Source: a virus. From it: DNA of 64,000 bases. The stretch covers positions 1 through 64,000 of the IMG/VR virus record IMGVR_UViG_3300015202_000004. The stretch is one strand, 5' to 3'. The position numbers were made by a program, and so were the translations under genes. The notes under the pieces are model-generated. The model saw only the letters and a list, made by a program, of their open reading frames with translations. It was not told the DNA's origin and made no database searches. Positions 29,501-37,546 of this stretch are shown here, piece by piece; position 1 is the stretch's first letter, and the number at the start of each line of letters is the position of its first letter.

Positions 29501-31930
29501 ACAGCACCATCGCTTTATCCTGATTTTAATCCTCTAGACGTTGCAGCAACTTATGTATATAATAATCAAAATTTATACAGCGGTGTATATGTCCAAATTA
29601 CACTACTAGATATTTTAACTGTAACACCTAATTATGCAAACGTTATAGTAAGCCAAAGTCAACAATTAACTGCTACGTTAAAAAAAGCCGATGGCACAAG
29701 TCAAGACGTAACTAGCTTAGGGCAATGGGATATTCAAGCTGTTCCTGGTGGTGATTCAATTTCTGGAACAATCACAAATGATGGATTTTATACAGCGCCT
29801 GCAACTCTTCCTCCAGTAAACCCTTCTTATTCACAATTTCATTATGCTTACAAAAACACAATTTTAGGCGCTTCATCAGGATTAAATATTGAATCGGCCA
29901 CAGTTCCCGTGAAAACAATTCCCGCTCCTAATATTTTAAGTGTAACTCAAGCATGCCCAGGTCAGGCAGTGACCGTATCAGGAACTGACTTCTCTGCTGA
30001 CGCACAAGTTAGATTTGTCAATGGCGGTCAAGTATTTACTGGTAATGGTGCGCCAAGCACGGCTGACGGTACTAATTACACTATATCTGTAATTATTCCT
30101 TCAAATCTATCGTCTAATGCAAATTCGTACCCTATTCAGGTATTTGGCTCGAACGGCACTTCAAATACAAATGTTAATTTGGTCATTCCAGCCTCATGTG
30201 CTGCTCCACCGCCACCACCTGCAACCCTGGTAATAACACCAAGCTCTTCGACTGTAAATACTGGTTCAATTGAAAAATTAACTGCAACTTTTACGGATTC
30301 ATCAGGTGCTTCTTCAGACGTATCAAGTATGGTAACTTGGTATGTTCAAAGCATACAAGGTGGTAATTCAACCTATGGAACAATTGATTCTACAGGTAAT
30401 TATTCTGCGCCTGCTGCGATTCCTAGTACTAATCCGGTTGCAGTTCAAGTCACGTATATTTCAAATGGTCAACCATTAAATGCGGCAGCTTCTGTTACAA
30501 TAACAAAACCAAATACAATTGTACCACCAGTTTATCCGCCTATTGTAACGCATCAGGGAAGCTACATGCTTCGTGTAAGCCCAGAGACAGTATCCCTCCC
30601 GGTTCCAGGTACTGGTCAACAGTTTACCGCTAATCTTTACATTGACAACACAAATGTTGGTCCTGTTCAAGCGTCAAGCTGGTCAGTAAGTGGAATCAAT
30701 GGCGGGGATTCATATCATGGAACAATTTCACCAAGTGGATATTATACTCCGCCAGCACATTATGTGCCAACGGACTACAACGTCGTTAAGATTTCCGCAA
30801 CATATACTGCGATGCCGCCTCCGCCTAACCAACCTATTCAGCTTGTTGGTTATGCGGTAGCAACACTTTATCAGACCCAAGTTCAAAGTGGACAATGTGT
30901 GGTTACCGTAGATAGTCAAATTAACATTTTCTTTGGGGATGGTCGTCATGGATTTATTCTTAAGGGTGCAAGTACCAATTTAAACCCTGGAGAATATCTT
31001 TTTGCAACGTACCAGGATAGCCTTGGGCCTACTTTAAATGCATTAAATCTTGGTGGTAGCCAATCTTTGATGTTAACGACCCATGCTGCACAAGCTGACG
31101 ATTTGCCAAGATATCTTTATAACGAAGGTACTTTGGTACAAGTAGCGGGTTCTTCGGCAATTGGTGATATTAATGATGTTTACAGAAAACCATATACTGT
31201 AGTTTTGGGAATTTGCGACCCTGTTTCTGGCTTTTTTCAAAGTATGTGGGATTTCATTAAAGTATCACAAGGAGCAGACGTTGATATTGTTGCACAGCCA
31301 ACCACCTCGGTTCAATCTCACGACATGGTTGCTGATTTTAAAGATTTTGCTAAAGAAAAACTAAGCGTGGCAAAGTCTTTGGATACTTCACCTGTTATTA
31401 ATAAAATTCAGTCGATGTGGACTGGAGTTTTGGAGTATAATGGTAAAAGTATCAAGATAACATCACCATTAAAGCTTATTCAGGTTAATTCTGAAAGCAA
31501 CAAGTTTGAAGTTGCCTTTACATCAAATAGTAAGACGGTAAAAATTGCTCCAAACAGCGTTCTCTACTATAATGGTAGTGAGATAACATCGGCCCCTCTA
31601 AATGACCTAATGGAGCTTAACTCAAATACTTTTGTATTAGGTGTTTTATTAGATAAGTTTTACTCTGCATGGCCTTTCTTGATGGCACAAAATTCCCAGT
31701 TTGATTACTCGACTCAAGAATTGTCAAATGATTACATTAAAATGGGAAGCATGCTCATTCAATGGGGTAAGATTGGTAAAAGTAAAGGCACAGTAAACTT
31801 AGTTGTACCGTTTGAAAAGTCTTACAAGATTCAAGGCGAAAAATCGTTAAATATCACGGATACCAGATTGGACTCGTTCGACTATATTTGTGATGATAAA
31901 AATATTGCTTGGGTAGCAATTGGTTCGTAA
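26573..31930 (+). CDS. giant tail fibre-like protein with IPT/TIG and Big-type Ig repeats
   Basis: 1785 residues. Residues 1-240 form an attachment module shared with the next protein. After it come IPT/TIG-like domains (about 245-410 and 1118-1207) and at least five bacterial Ig (Big) repeats (about 415-510, 917-1015, 1016-1110, 1216-1312, 1330-1435). The Big repeats share the signature 'GG-[ND]-S-x2-GTI-x3-G-x-Y-x-[AP]P'. A Gly-Thr repeat linker lies at 627-638. The C-terminal 340 residues are again shared with the next protein and include MLIQWGKI followed by VPFEKSYKI, the common fibre-tip ending. It is probably a receptor-binding or whisker-like fibre. Confidence 0.75.
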   Translation: MAVVVPVNLTRVASQVLRVISLFPPVPTFQPDFNRNGYPEFPLPQDYARDTSIVSFGFPHSVDVSIMVPVDAPGVYSLPQNAFSFVSPSFISGVPPTGNDTYSVLLIDVDATPIEPGFSRLRVDYLDVNLQPVVDYLDMPQHPKWDHHPRETEELASFAKNSVNFLQREIQQNNADIAQVLNRMQLRGLSASGTLYATQASAGLQPSLAAHSLPVFEAVAELDQKFLQLKEKEVILPKTLTPGFVISSLPPTVLGGDTFTVTVTGGNLIQDDDLYISGYPLGATQTGLNSFSVTLPPSFNFTYNFVLYVGNKGIVRTRPATLTVIGLPSVKRVLTPTAGKYASVGDYVVVLGNNFGIIPGTVTFNNGVSAFIESWNFSDINFQVPSGVTSGYVEIKTVNDKTASFILNIVPKNYKDVFQVTPDVNVIPGNASQSFKAFFNGLPVSANWSLIDASGNVGKGTLAHGNIDANGLYTAPPNVASPFNIAVAANYVSSTGASFAKASATVIPSLGTLTMSPSAIIVEPSHTILFKVYNSGNQVKKVDYYVNGIQNGDINVGTISRGGLYQAPAFVPRNQTVHVEAIYSGVSAVSSIRIVSVGSISKANSGELLPKLTRNVAPGTDTGATTGTGTGTGTGTGTTGSTTTPTTSCPTPSSTFTTALNTSLTITDYRSSTTTVTADFYDNTTFGTTNCGTFGTVYVASGTDVVWTPPQGNTDFTSLLAITSDTGTHYVEVKVLAVCDAIYKYGDCSNQAITPFQQAEQTNPYIEQNVGPYTYWPSGNTYEASQANTIAGGQATNNLQLTIPGNPTQGFTLLAHVFQYFRNTNSSPASTATSIDMSVTSSRGTWTINDTTGQSVLYQGPGDTDYRTGIKPPVTFYGGDVVTISYIMNYGSSTDSSVAGGLDVFLLGTTTIAPPASLTVTPNISQVPLDNSQQFTAILTKSDGSTQDVTSLVNWFIHSFPGGNSTYGTITSNGLYTAPSLYPDFNPLDVAATYVYNNQNLYSGVYVQITLLDILTVTPNYANVIVSQSQQLTATLKKADGTSQDVTSLGQWDIQAVPGGDSISGTITNDGFYTAPATLPPVNPSYSQFHYAYKNTILGASSGLNIESATVPVKTIPAPNILSVTQACPGQAVTVSGTDFSADAQVRFVNGGQVFTGNGAPSTADGTNYTISVIIPSNLSSNANSYPIQVFGSNGTSNTNVNLVIPASCAAPPPPPATLVITPSSSTVNTGSIEKLTATFTDSSGASSDVSSMVTWYVQSIQGGNSTYGTIDSTGNYSAPAAIPSTNPVAVQVTYISNGQPLNAAASVTITKPNTIVPPVYPPIVTHQGSYMLRVSPETVSLPVPGTGQQFTANLYIDNTNVGPVQASSWSVSGINGGDSYHGTISPSGYYTPPAHYVPTDYNVVKISATYTAMPPPPNQPIQLVGYAVATLYQTQVQSGQCVVTVDSQINIFFGDGRHGFILKGASTNLNPGEYLFATYQDSLGPTLNALNLGGSQSLMLTTHAAQADDLPRYLYNEGTLVQVAGSSAIGDINDVYRKPYTVVLGICDPVSGFFQSMWDFIKVSQGADVDIVAQPTTSVQSHDMVADFKDFAKEKLSVAKSLDTSPVINKIQSMWTGVLEYNGKSIKITSPLKLIQVNSESNKFEVAFTSNSKTVKIAPNSVLYYNGSEITSAPLNDLMELNSNTFVLGVLLDKFYSAWPFLMAQNSQFDYSTQELSNDYIKMGSMLIQWGKIGKSKGTVNLVVPFEKSYKIQGEKSLNITDTRLDSFDYICDDKNIAWVAIGS
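28451..28486 (+). repeat. in-frame hexamer repeat (GGAACT)5 GGAACA
   Basis: Six consecutive 6-bp units encode a Gly-Thr linker between domains of the 1785-residue fibre-like protein. The unit length keeps the frame, so slippage would change linker length without breaking the gene. Confidence 0.9.
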
Positions 31931-31940
31931 GGAATAAAAT

Positions 31941-34900
31941 ATGTCAACAATTTTGAATTTTAATTTATCGCATACGGCAAGTTTGATTACCGAAATCATT
32001 TGCTTGTTTGACCCAGCACCAGCTTTTCAATATCAAAGAAATGCTGATTTTAGCTATTCTATCACGACAGACGATAAGTTAATCCGCGATACCAGTGTGG
32101 CTTCGGCGGGCTTTAATGCATCTGACATTAGTGCTCCATCAACTAAGTTAAATTTACCTTCTAATGCCTACTCAATTAATTTTCCTTCAAAAGTTTATAA
32201 TACCCCTTCTAGCCAGGACACTTACAGTGTTGTTCTTGTTAACAGTGCCTTAGCTAAAGTAGAACCTGGTTTTTCAAGAGTGCGTATTACGTACAGTTAT
32301 TATGATGCTGGTTCTGGAACAGTTAGCTCTCTTGCTGAATATTTTGATTGCCCTTTTTATGAAGGATTTAACGTTACTGCTCGCGAACTGAATAACCTTA
32401 AAGATTACATCGAAGAAGCGAATTCTTTCTTACAAAAAGAAATTGATATTATAACTACAGAAGTTCAATATGCCTTATCAAGAGAGTTCTGGCGCGGTAC
32501 TTCTGTTTCGGGTAAGCTATCCGCTACTCCAATCAGTACTGGATTGCAAACAGGTCCTTTGACTCGTGGTGAATTTGCACATTCAATGAATAGTTCAAAG
32601 AGCCTAGCTGCTTTAAGTTCTGCTGCTTTCGGACCAGGAACTGGTTCGATAACAATCACAAGACCAACAGGCGGGACAGTAGAACAGTATTTCTCGGTTC
32701 CAGATGGTAATGGTTGTCAGGGTATTCAAGAGGGTTATTTTGCCGAAGGTGTGGACTCAAATGGGCAAAGAGTAATTGTACTTGTAGATTCTTCAAACAA
32801 TACGAATTCATTTTTCTCAGCAGTTACTCACGGTTTCTATTTCACCAGTGATAATGGCGTAGATAGCATTGTTGGTCCAACAACAGATAAGACTTATTTC
32901 AACCTCCATGCATATATTGATGGAACACCAGAGTCTGCTGGAATACAAAAACTTACTAATGCCAACGATAATTTAGGACAATACATCATTCTTGGTGCGC
33001 CAGGCGTTAATGGTCATACTTTAATTGGCGCAAGCACTGGCGTTGCACAATACGCATATAACAGTGCCAGTAATTATGTTTATAGCCCACCATCTACTGG
33101 CACTTTTACTACAAATTATGTTGGCTACCAGCCAGTACAAACGGCAGTTTACGATACAGTTTCATATAACGGTGCTAACATTCCTCGTGTTATCTGGTAT
33201 CCTCCAAATAATACAAATACAATTACTTTGGCCGACGTAAATTCCCTATCAACAACCCAGGGAACGGGCGGAAGCGCCTATGGTAAAAGCAATGATACTC
33301 CGCTTAATTTATCATTAAACCTAATCAGTGCGACACCACCTGCAAGTCCACCAGTAATTACTTCGGTTTCTTCGACTTCTGGTTGCGTTGGTCAAAGCGT
33401 CAGTATTTCTGGTGCTAATTTTAATGGTACCCGCGATACTGCAAATATCAATAACACACCTGCTACATTGAATGTCACAAGCACAACTACTGCAACAGTC
33501 GTCGTACCTTCAACTGCCGCAGGTCCAACAACTTTGACAATTTCTGACGGAGTAAATCCGCCAACTTCTTCGCCATTCACTGTATTAGGTCAACCTAATC
33601 TTACAAGTGTAAGCCCGACTCAGGCTCCTCCTGGCGCTCAAGTTACACTAAACGGTACTAACTTTGGAACCCAAGACGGAAATTCGGCAGTTTACATTAA
33701 CAATGTATCTGGTGTAATTGTTAGTTGGACTGATACTGCTGTAGTAATTACTGTTCCAAACACAACGGCTGGTGCCACCCAGATTCGTTTACATTCGGAT
33801 TGCGGCGATTCTTCAAGCGCTCAATTTATTGTAAGTAGTAATGATAGTTTAGCCATTAATCCGCATACCGCGACTGTAACGGCTGGCTCAACATTCCAAT
33901 TTAACGCTGTTTTCTATCAAGGCAGCAATGGAACAAACGTAAGTTCTGGTGCAAATACTGTTTGGTTTGTAAATAATGTAATCGGCGGTGAAAGTACACA
34001 TGGTACGATTACTCAAAGTGGCTTATATGCCGCTCCTGGGTCAACACCACCTTCAACTATAGTAGTAAGCGTACAGTACTTTGATTCTGCACAAAATAAG
34101 TATTTGACAGATTCTGCACAAGTCCAATTATCGCCTGCTCCACAGCTTACAATCGCACCTGCAAATACAACTTTAAATGCAGGTCAGCAACAGCAGTATG
34201 CCGTTACTTTGGTTGTGGGCGGAGCTTCTACTGATGTAACTTCATCGTCATCGTATGCCGTAAATGGTACACCTGGCGGAGATATTGCCGATGGAACCAT
34301 TACTTCTGGCGGTCTATACACTGCGCCAGGTAATTTAACATCTGCCACTGTTGAAAACATTACGGCTTCTTATTCATACATGGGTACAATCTATAATGCC
34401 ACAGCCGTAGCAACGGTAAATGCAGTTCCAAGTGACCATTCAAATATCACTGTTACAAGCCAGCTTAACGTATTCCTCGGGGATGGTCGTTTCGGATATG
34501 TTCCAGTAGGCACACAATTAATTGTATATCCTAACCAGTATGTATTCGTTCAATTTGCCGAACAGCTTGACCTTCAAAACCATCTTCCAGTTGCCTCTTA
34601 CTTGCCTGTCCAGCAATTAGGAATTCAAGTCAAAGATGCTCTTGACGGTGATATTTCCAACGTCATTTATAATTTAGCTGATAAAGTTTATAATTTAGAT
34701 GGTACGACCAATACTAAGCGTACCGTTGTATTAGGCATTCTAGACCCAAGCGACGGCCTATTCCACAGCATGTGGGACATTGCAAATCCTTCGGCACAAG
34801 GACCTGATGTAGACACGCACGGTATTGAACTTTCAAAGGCGCTATTTGCCGAAGATACGAAGGCTTTTAAAGGCAATCATTCATTCACAGGTAGTATCAC

Positions 34901-35567
34901 TGATTATGTCAATGACTTAGCTGGCGGCGGTCAAACTCAGTTGGATGCCTTGAATGCTCGTACAAACATTTTGTTAACAGGCAACTGTTCATACGATTCG
35001 AGTGCCAATACATTTAAAATTCTTGATAGCTTACATATTTTAGGTATATCAAGTGATAAGTCTTACGGAATCTTAGGATTGATTCCGAGCCAGGAAATAA
35101 AGTTGGAGCCAAATCAATATCTATTTATTGATGAAACAAAAACTTTAAAGGTTGGTAATTTTGCCGACGTATTCTTGGAAGGCAGAGACGCGAAGACCAT
35201 TGTGGTTGGAGCGGTTCTAGACAAATTCTATACCACCTGGCCTTTACTAAAAATGCTTGACGTAGATACAAGTAACGTCAAAGATTTTGGTGCTGATAGC
35301 TTTATGCAAGTTGGACCTCTACTTATCCAGTGGGGATTGTCAGAACAGTATACAATTGTTAAAAAATCTGCAACTACTAACAAGATTAAGTTCCCTGTTC
35401 CATTCAATAAGTCTTGTATCGTATTAACAGAAGCACAGAACAGTGAAGGCGGCTTCCCTAACGCTCAAACAGAAAACACCACTACCGAAGACTTTGATGC
35501 CAAGCTAATCAATTTAGGCAACATGGAAGTCACAAGTCATGTTTCCTGGATAGCACTTGGTATGTAA
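31941..35567 (+). CDS. tail fibre-like protein, paralogue of the preceding gene
   Basis: 1208 residues. The N-terminus aligns by eye with the previous protein: ASLITEIICLFDPAPAFQ against ASQVLRVISLFPPVPTFQ, LPSNAYSINFPSKVYN against LPQNAFSFVSPSFISG, and VEPGFSRVRITY against IEPGFSRLRVDY. The C-terminus does too: VTSQLNVFLGDGRFGY against VDSQINIFFGDGRHGF, and VGAVLDKFYTTWPLL against LGVLLDKFYSAWPFL. The middle has a unique beta region (about 230-460), two IPT/TIG-like domains (about 470-635) and two Big repeats (about 636-830). LLIQWGLSEQ and FPVPFNKSCIV form the tip motif. Likely a second fibre that shares the same attachment site. Confidence 0.75.
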   Translation: MSTILNFNLSHTASLITEIICLFDPAPAFQYQRNADFSYSITTDDKLIRDTSVASAGFNASDISAPSTKLNLPSNAYSINFPSKVYNTPSSQDTYSVVLVNSALAKVEPGFSRVRITYSYYDAGSGTVSSLAEYFDCPFYEGFNVTARELNNLKDYIEEANSFLQKEIDIITTEVQYALSREFWRGTSVSGKLSATPISTGLQTGPLTRGEFAHSMNSSKSLAALSSAAFGPGTGSITITRPTGGTVEQYFSVPDGNGCQGIQEGYFAEGVDSNGQRVIVLVDSSNNTNSFFSAVTHGFYFTSDNGVDSIVGPTTDKTYFNLHAYIDGTPESAGIQKLTNANDNLGQYIILGAPGVNGHTLIGASTGVAQYAYNSASNYVYSPPSTGTFTTNYVGYQPVQTAVYDTVSYNGANIPRVIWYPPNNTNTITLADVNSLSTTQGTGGSAYGKSNDTPLNLSLNLISATPPASPPVITSVSSTSGCVGQSVSISGANFNGTRDTANINNTPATLNVTSTTTATVVVPSTAAGPTTLTISDGVNPPTSSPFTVLGQPNLTSVSPTQAPPGAQVTLNGTNFGTQDGNSAVYINNVSGVIVSWTDTAVVITVPNTTAGATQIRLHSDCGDSSSAQFIVSSNDSLAINPHTATVTAGSTFQFNAVFYQGSNGTNVSSGANTVWFVNNVIGGESTHGTITQSGLYAAPGSTPPSTIVVSVQYFDSAQNKYLTDSAQVQLSPAPQLTIAPANTTLNAGQQQQYAVTLVVGGASTDVTSSSSYAVNGTPGGDIADGTITSGGLYTAPGNLTSATVENITASYSYMGTIYNATAVATVNAVPSDHSNITVTSQLNVFLGDGRFGYVPVGTQLIVYPNQYVFVQFAEQLDLQNHLPVASYLPVQQLGIQVKDALDGDISNVIYNLADKVYNLDGTTNTKRTVVLGILDPSDGLFHSMWDIANPSAQGPDVDTHGIELSKALFAEDTKAFKGNHSFTGSITDYVNDLAGGGQTQLDALNARTNILLTGNCSYDSSANTFKILDSLHILGISSDKSYGILGLIPSQEIKLEPNQYLFIDETKTLKVGNFADVFLEGRDAKTIVVGAVLDKFYTTWPLLKMLDVDTSNVKDFGADSFMQVGPLLIQWGLSEQYTIVKKSATTNKIKFPVPFNKSCIVLTEAQNSEGGFPNAQTENTTTEDFDAKLINLGNMEVTSHVSWIALGM

Positions 35568-35603
35568 TTTGCCAGAGGAGAAAATCCAAAAGGATGACCT
35601 CCG

Positions 35604-35846
35604 ATGTACAAATGTATCGTGGTTTTTCTAACGATTTCTTTTTTAGGTCTTGCACCATTACCCAAAGCCATTCCACATAATAAAATAGTGCATGATACAA
35701 AGAAATCCTCAGTATCGTCTAAAGACGGCAAATGTATTAAGTGGATTAAACAAATTGCCACAATAGCCTATGCCGTCGATGGCAAATGGTACCAGCATGA
35801 TGCTGGTATACTATGTGTGCTTTATCAAAATCAAATCACTAAATAG
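35604..35846 (+). CDS. small secreted or membrane-anchored protein with signal peptide
   Basis: 80 residues with AAGGA upstream. The N-terminus has a positive residue (K3) followed by a hydrophobic stretch (about residues 4-18) and a possible cleavage site after LPKA, so it looks like an export signal. The mature part is about 58 residues, basic, with two cysteines that could pair in the periplasm. It sits directly after the fibre genes. A role in lysis (spanin-like), exclusion of other phages or modification of the host surface is possible, but no motif decides between them. Confidence 0.55.
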   Translation: MYKCIVVFLTISFLGLAPLPKAIPHNKIVHDTKKSSVSSKDGKCIKWIKQIATIAYAVDGKWYQHDAGILCVLYQNQITK

Positions 35847-35930
35847 ACCCCGCTATTGTTAATTATTACGATAGCTTAAATATCTATTTCTAGAAGACCA
35901 TTCCACAGTCTTAATTTCAAGGAGAAAATA

Positions 35931-36299
35931 ATGGCAATTGTAACTTTCGGCGCAACAGCCCGTGCAACCGACTCAATCGCAATCAAAAACACCACAACTT
36001 CTTCACTAGTATTCGGTATTCTTCGTAGCACCGTTGTTGAAGCTGGCAAGACAAAGTTCTTGACATTGGCCGATTACGACGCACGTCTACGTGGTACGAA
36101 CATCCACCACAACAATCTTTATGCTGTTAACTCAGACGGTAAGACACCTTACCTCGATGACGTAGCAGAATTCGCAAAATTGCTTCGCAATGGTACACTT
36201 GTTCTTTCTACTGCTAGCACAGTAGCAAGCGGCGGATTCACCACTGGCGCACCATTAGCTTCGTCAGTATACGGCGACGGCTCAGTAGTATTTAGCTAA
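35931..36299 (+). CDS. small probable virion protein, likely highly expressed
   Basis: 122 residues. The ribosome site AAGGAGAA is close to ideal, the codon choice is visibly richer in C-ending codons than the neighbours, and a strong terminator follows 10 bases after the stop. These are signs of high expression. The product is Ala/Thr/Ser/Gly-rich and beta-like with no cysteines or signal peptide (TFGATARATDSIAIKNTTT ... GDGSVVFS). Such a protein could be a head or tail decoration protein. I do not recognise the family. Confidence 0.6.
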   Translation: MAIVTFGATARATDSIAIKNTTTSSLVFGILRSTVVEAGKTKFLTLADYDARLRGTNIHHNNLYAVNSDGKTPYLDDVAEFAKLLRNGTLVLSTASTVASGGFTTGAPLASSVYGDGSVVFS

Positions 36300-36309
36300 T
36301 TTCAAGAAT

Positions 36310-36339
36310 GCCGGGATGAAATACTCCCGGCTTGTTCTT
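36310..36339 (+). terminator. intrinsic terminator after the virion block
   Basis: GCCGGGA (36310-36316) and TCCCGGC (36325-36331) form a 7-bp GC-rich stem with an 8-base loop, followed by TTGTTCTT. The position 10 bases after the last forward gene fits a forward-strand terminator. Confidence 0.8.
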
Positions 36340-36413
36340 AAAACCTTTACAGGTTTATTTAACTTACCTAAAACTTCTAATGTGGCTTTGATTTCTGTGG
36401 AATAAGTCTAAAT

Positions 36414-36443
36414 AAAAGGACACCCTTTAAAAGGTGTCCTTTT
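36414..36443. terminator. bidirectional terminator between convergent blocks
   Basis: A perfect 11-bp stem (AAAAGGACACC 36414-36424 with GGTGTCCTTTT 36433-36443) and an 8-base loop. The A-run on one side and T-run on the other make it usable from both strands. It lies between the convergent forward virion block and the reverse early block. Confidence 0.85.
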
Positions 36444-36444
36444 G

Positions 36445-36654
36445 CTATTCTGGGATATTCGAGCCATCATGAAAGCCGCGTCTGTAGCCTTCACTATATG
36501 CGTCGTTTTTAACACGCATTATTTCATTGTATTTTGTGACTTTTTCTACAAGTTCTAAAATCTTCTCTTTGCCTTCGAATGTTAGCCCTAGTTCTTTTTC
36601 CAAACGAGCTAATTCTATGTTTAACAGAAGCAGATTATACCTTTTATCTTCCAT
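36445..36654 (-). CDS. small hypothetical helical protein
   Basis: 69 residues, last gene of the reverse block; its stop is next to the bidirectional terminator and its ATG is one base after the sigma factor stop. The sequence is highly charged with heptad-like Leu/Ile spacing (LLLLNIELARLEKELG ... KILELVEKVTKYNEI), so a short coiled coil is likely. Cotranscription with the sigma factor gene makes a partner of the transcription machinery possible, but this is inference from position. Confidence 0.55.
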   Translation of the reverse strand: MEDKRYNLLLLNIELARLEKELGLTFEGKEKILELVEKVTKYNEIMRVKNDAYSEGYRRGFHDGSNIPE

Positions 36655-36655
36655 A

Positions 36656-37471
36656 TTAATCCTTTAATTTTACTAAGTTTTTGCTCAAAATTCTCTTTGC
36701 TCGCTTGAATGTTTTTTCGACTTCTTCAAGAGGCATACCTAATTCTTCTGCTATGAAACTTGGCTTGGCGGTCATGCCTTCTTCGCCGTTTACTAGGCCA
36801 AGACGCATTTGAACAATTTTCCATTCTTTATTGGTTAACATACCAATGGCTCTTTGATTATCTGGCGAGAAAACATGGGTAATGCTTTGTTCAAAAGTAG
36901 GGTCTAAGTCGCCGTTTTCAGCAATCATTTTTGGGCTTCGACGTTCGTTGTCTCCGCCAGTATTATCGCCATTGAAATGCCAATCTAAAGAATCCGCTTT
37001 CATAGCTCTTTTGGCAAGTTCCTTGCGTTCTTCCGTGTTGCATCCAGGATTCTTAATATCGAACTGAATAGCTCTCAAAGTATGTGCAGGAATATGCGTT
37101 GCATTAGACCTATGTGATAGGCTTTGCATTTCTGATAAGATATAACTATGTGCATAAGTTAAAAGCGCTTGATTAGCTACAACGGCATTTGTATTAGGAT
37201 TAATAGAGGTTCTATCGAGCTTAAACTTCTTTACCGCTTTGATAAGACCAACTCTGCCTTCTTGAACTAAATCTTCATACTCGACTACTTTACCAAATTT
37301 TTGGTACTGCTCTGATGCGACTTTTTGAATATAAGCAGTATGAGCGATTAATAATTGTTCAATATATTTAGCCTCACCTGTTAATTGATATTGTCTAATA
37401 AGCTCTCGCTCAGTATTTCTATCTAGATACTTCTTAATCGGTGATTTCTTTTTCTCTAGTTTGTAATTCAT
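36656..37471 (-). CDS. sigma70-family RNA polymerase sigma factor
   Basis: 271 residues. It should direct host RNA polymerase to phage promoters, probably those of the virion genes. Region 2 is clear (about residues 42-120): helix IQKVASEQYQKFG, then YEDLVQEGRVGLIKAVKKF, which matches the core-binding 'dLiQEG.iGL..A...F' motif, then TYAHSYILSEMQS, the -10 recognition helix. Region 4 is at about 222-266: TNKEWKIVQMRLGL, then FIAEELGMPLEEVEKTFKRA, a helix-turn-helix for -35 contact. Region 1 is absent and region 3 is short, as in RpoH/RpoF-like and phage late sigma factors. Confidence 0.85.
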   Translation of the reverse strand: MNYKLEKKKSPIKKYLDRNTERELIRQYQLTGEAKYIEQLLIAHTAYIQKVASEQYQKFGKVVEYEDLVQEGRVGLIKAVKKFKLDRTSINPNTNAVVANQALLTYAHSYILSEMQSLSHRSNATHIPAHTLRAIQFDIKNPGCNTEERKELAKRAMKADSLDWHFNGDNTGGDNERRSPKMIAENGDLDPTFEQSITHVFSPDNQRAIGMLTNKEWKIVQMRLGLVNGEEGMTAKPSFIAEELGMPLEEVEKTFKRAKRILSKNLVKLKD

Positions 37472-37516
37472 AAATTCCAGTAATACTCCAAAATGTAAGG
37501 TAATCGCTTTATGTGT

Positions 37517-37545
37517 ACTATATCACGAAACACATAATTAAACAA
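37517..37545 (-). promoter_or_regulatory. extended -10 promoter before the sigma factor gene
   Basis: On the reverse strand TTGTTT (37545-37540), 17 bases, then TATAGT (37522-37517) preceded by TGA (37525-37523), an extended -10. It starts just past the stop of the downstream DnaE half, so the sigma gene can be transcribed on its own. Confidence 0.55.
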
Positions 37546-37546
37546 G

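Noticed and set aside
26573-35567. CRISPR-like or direct DNA repeats in the fibre genes
   Set aside because: Repetition is at the protein-domain level with diverged DNA; only the GGAACT hexamer array is a true DNA repeat. No CRISPR array was seen anywhere in the window.
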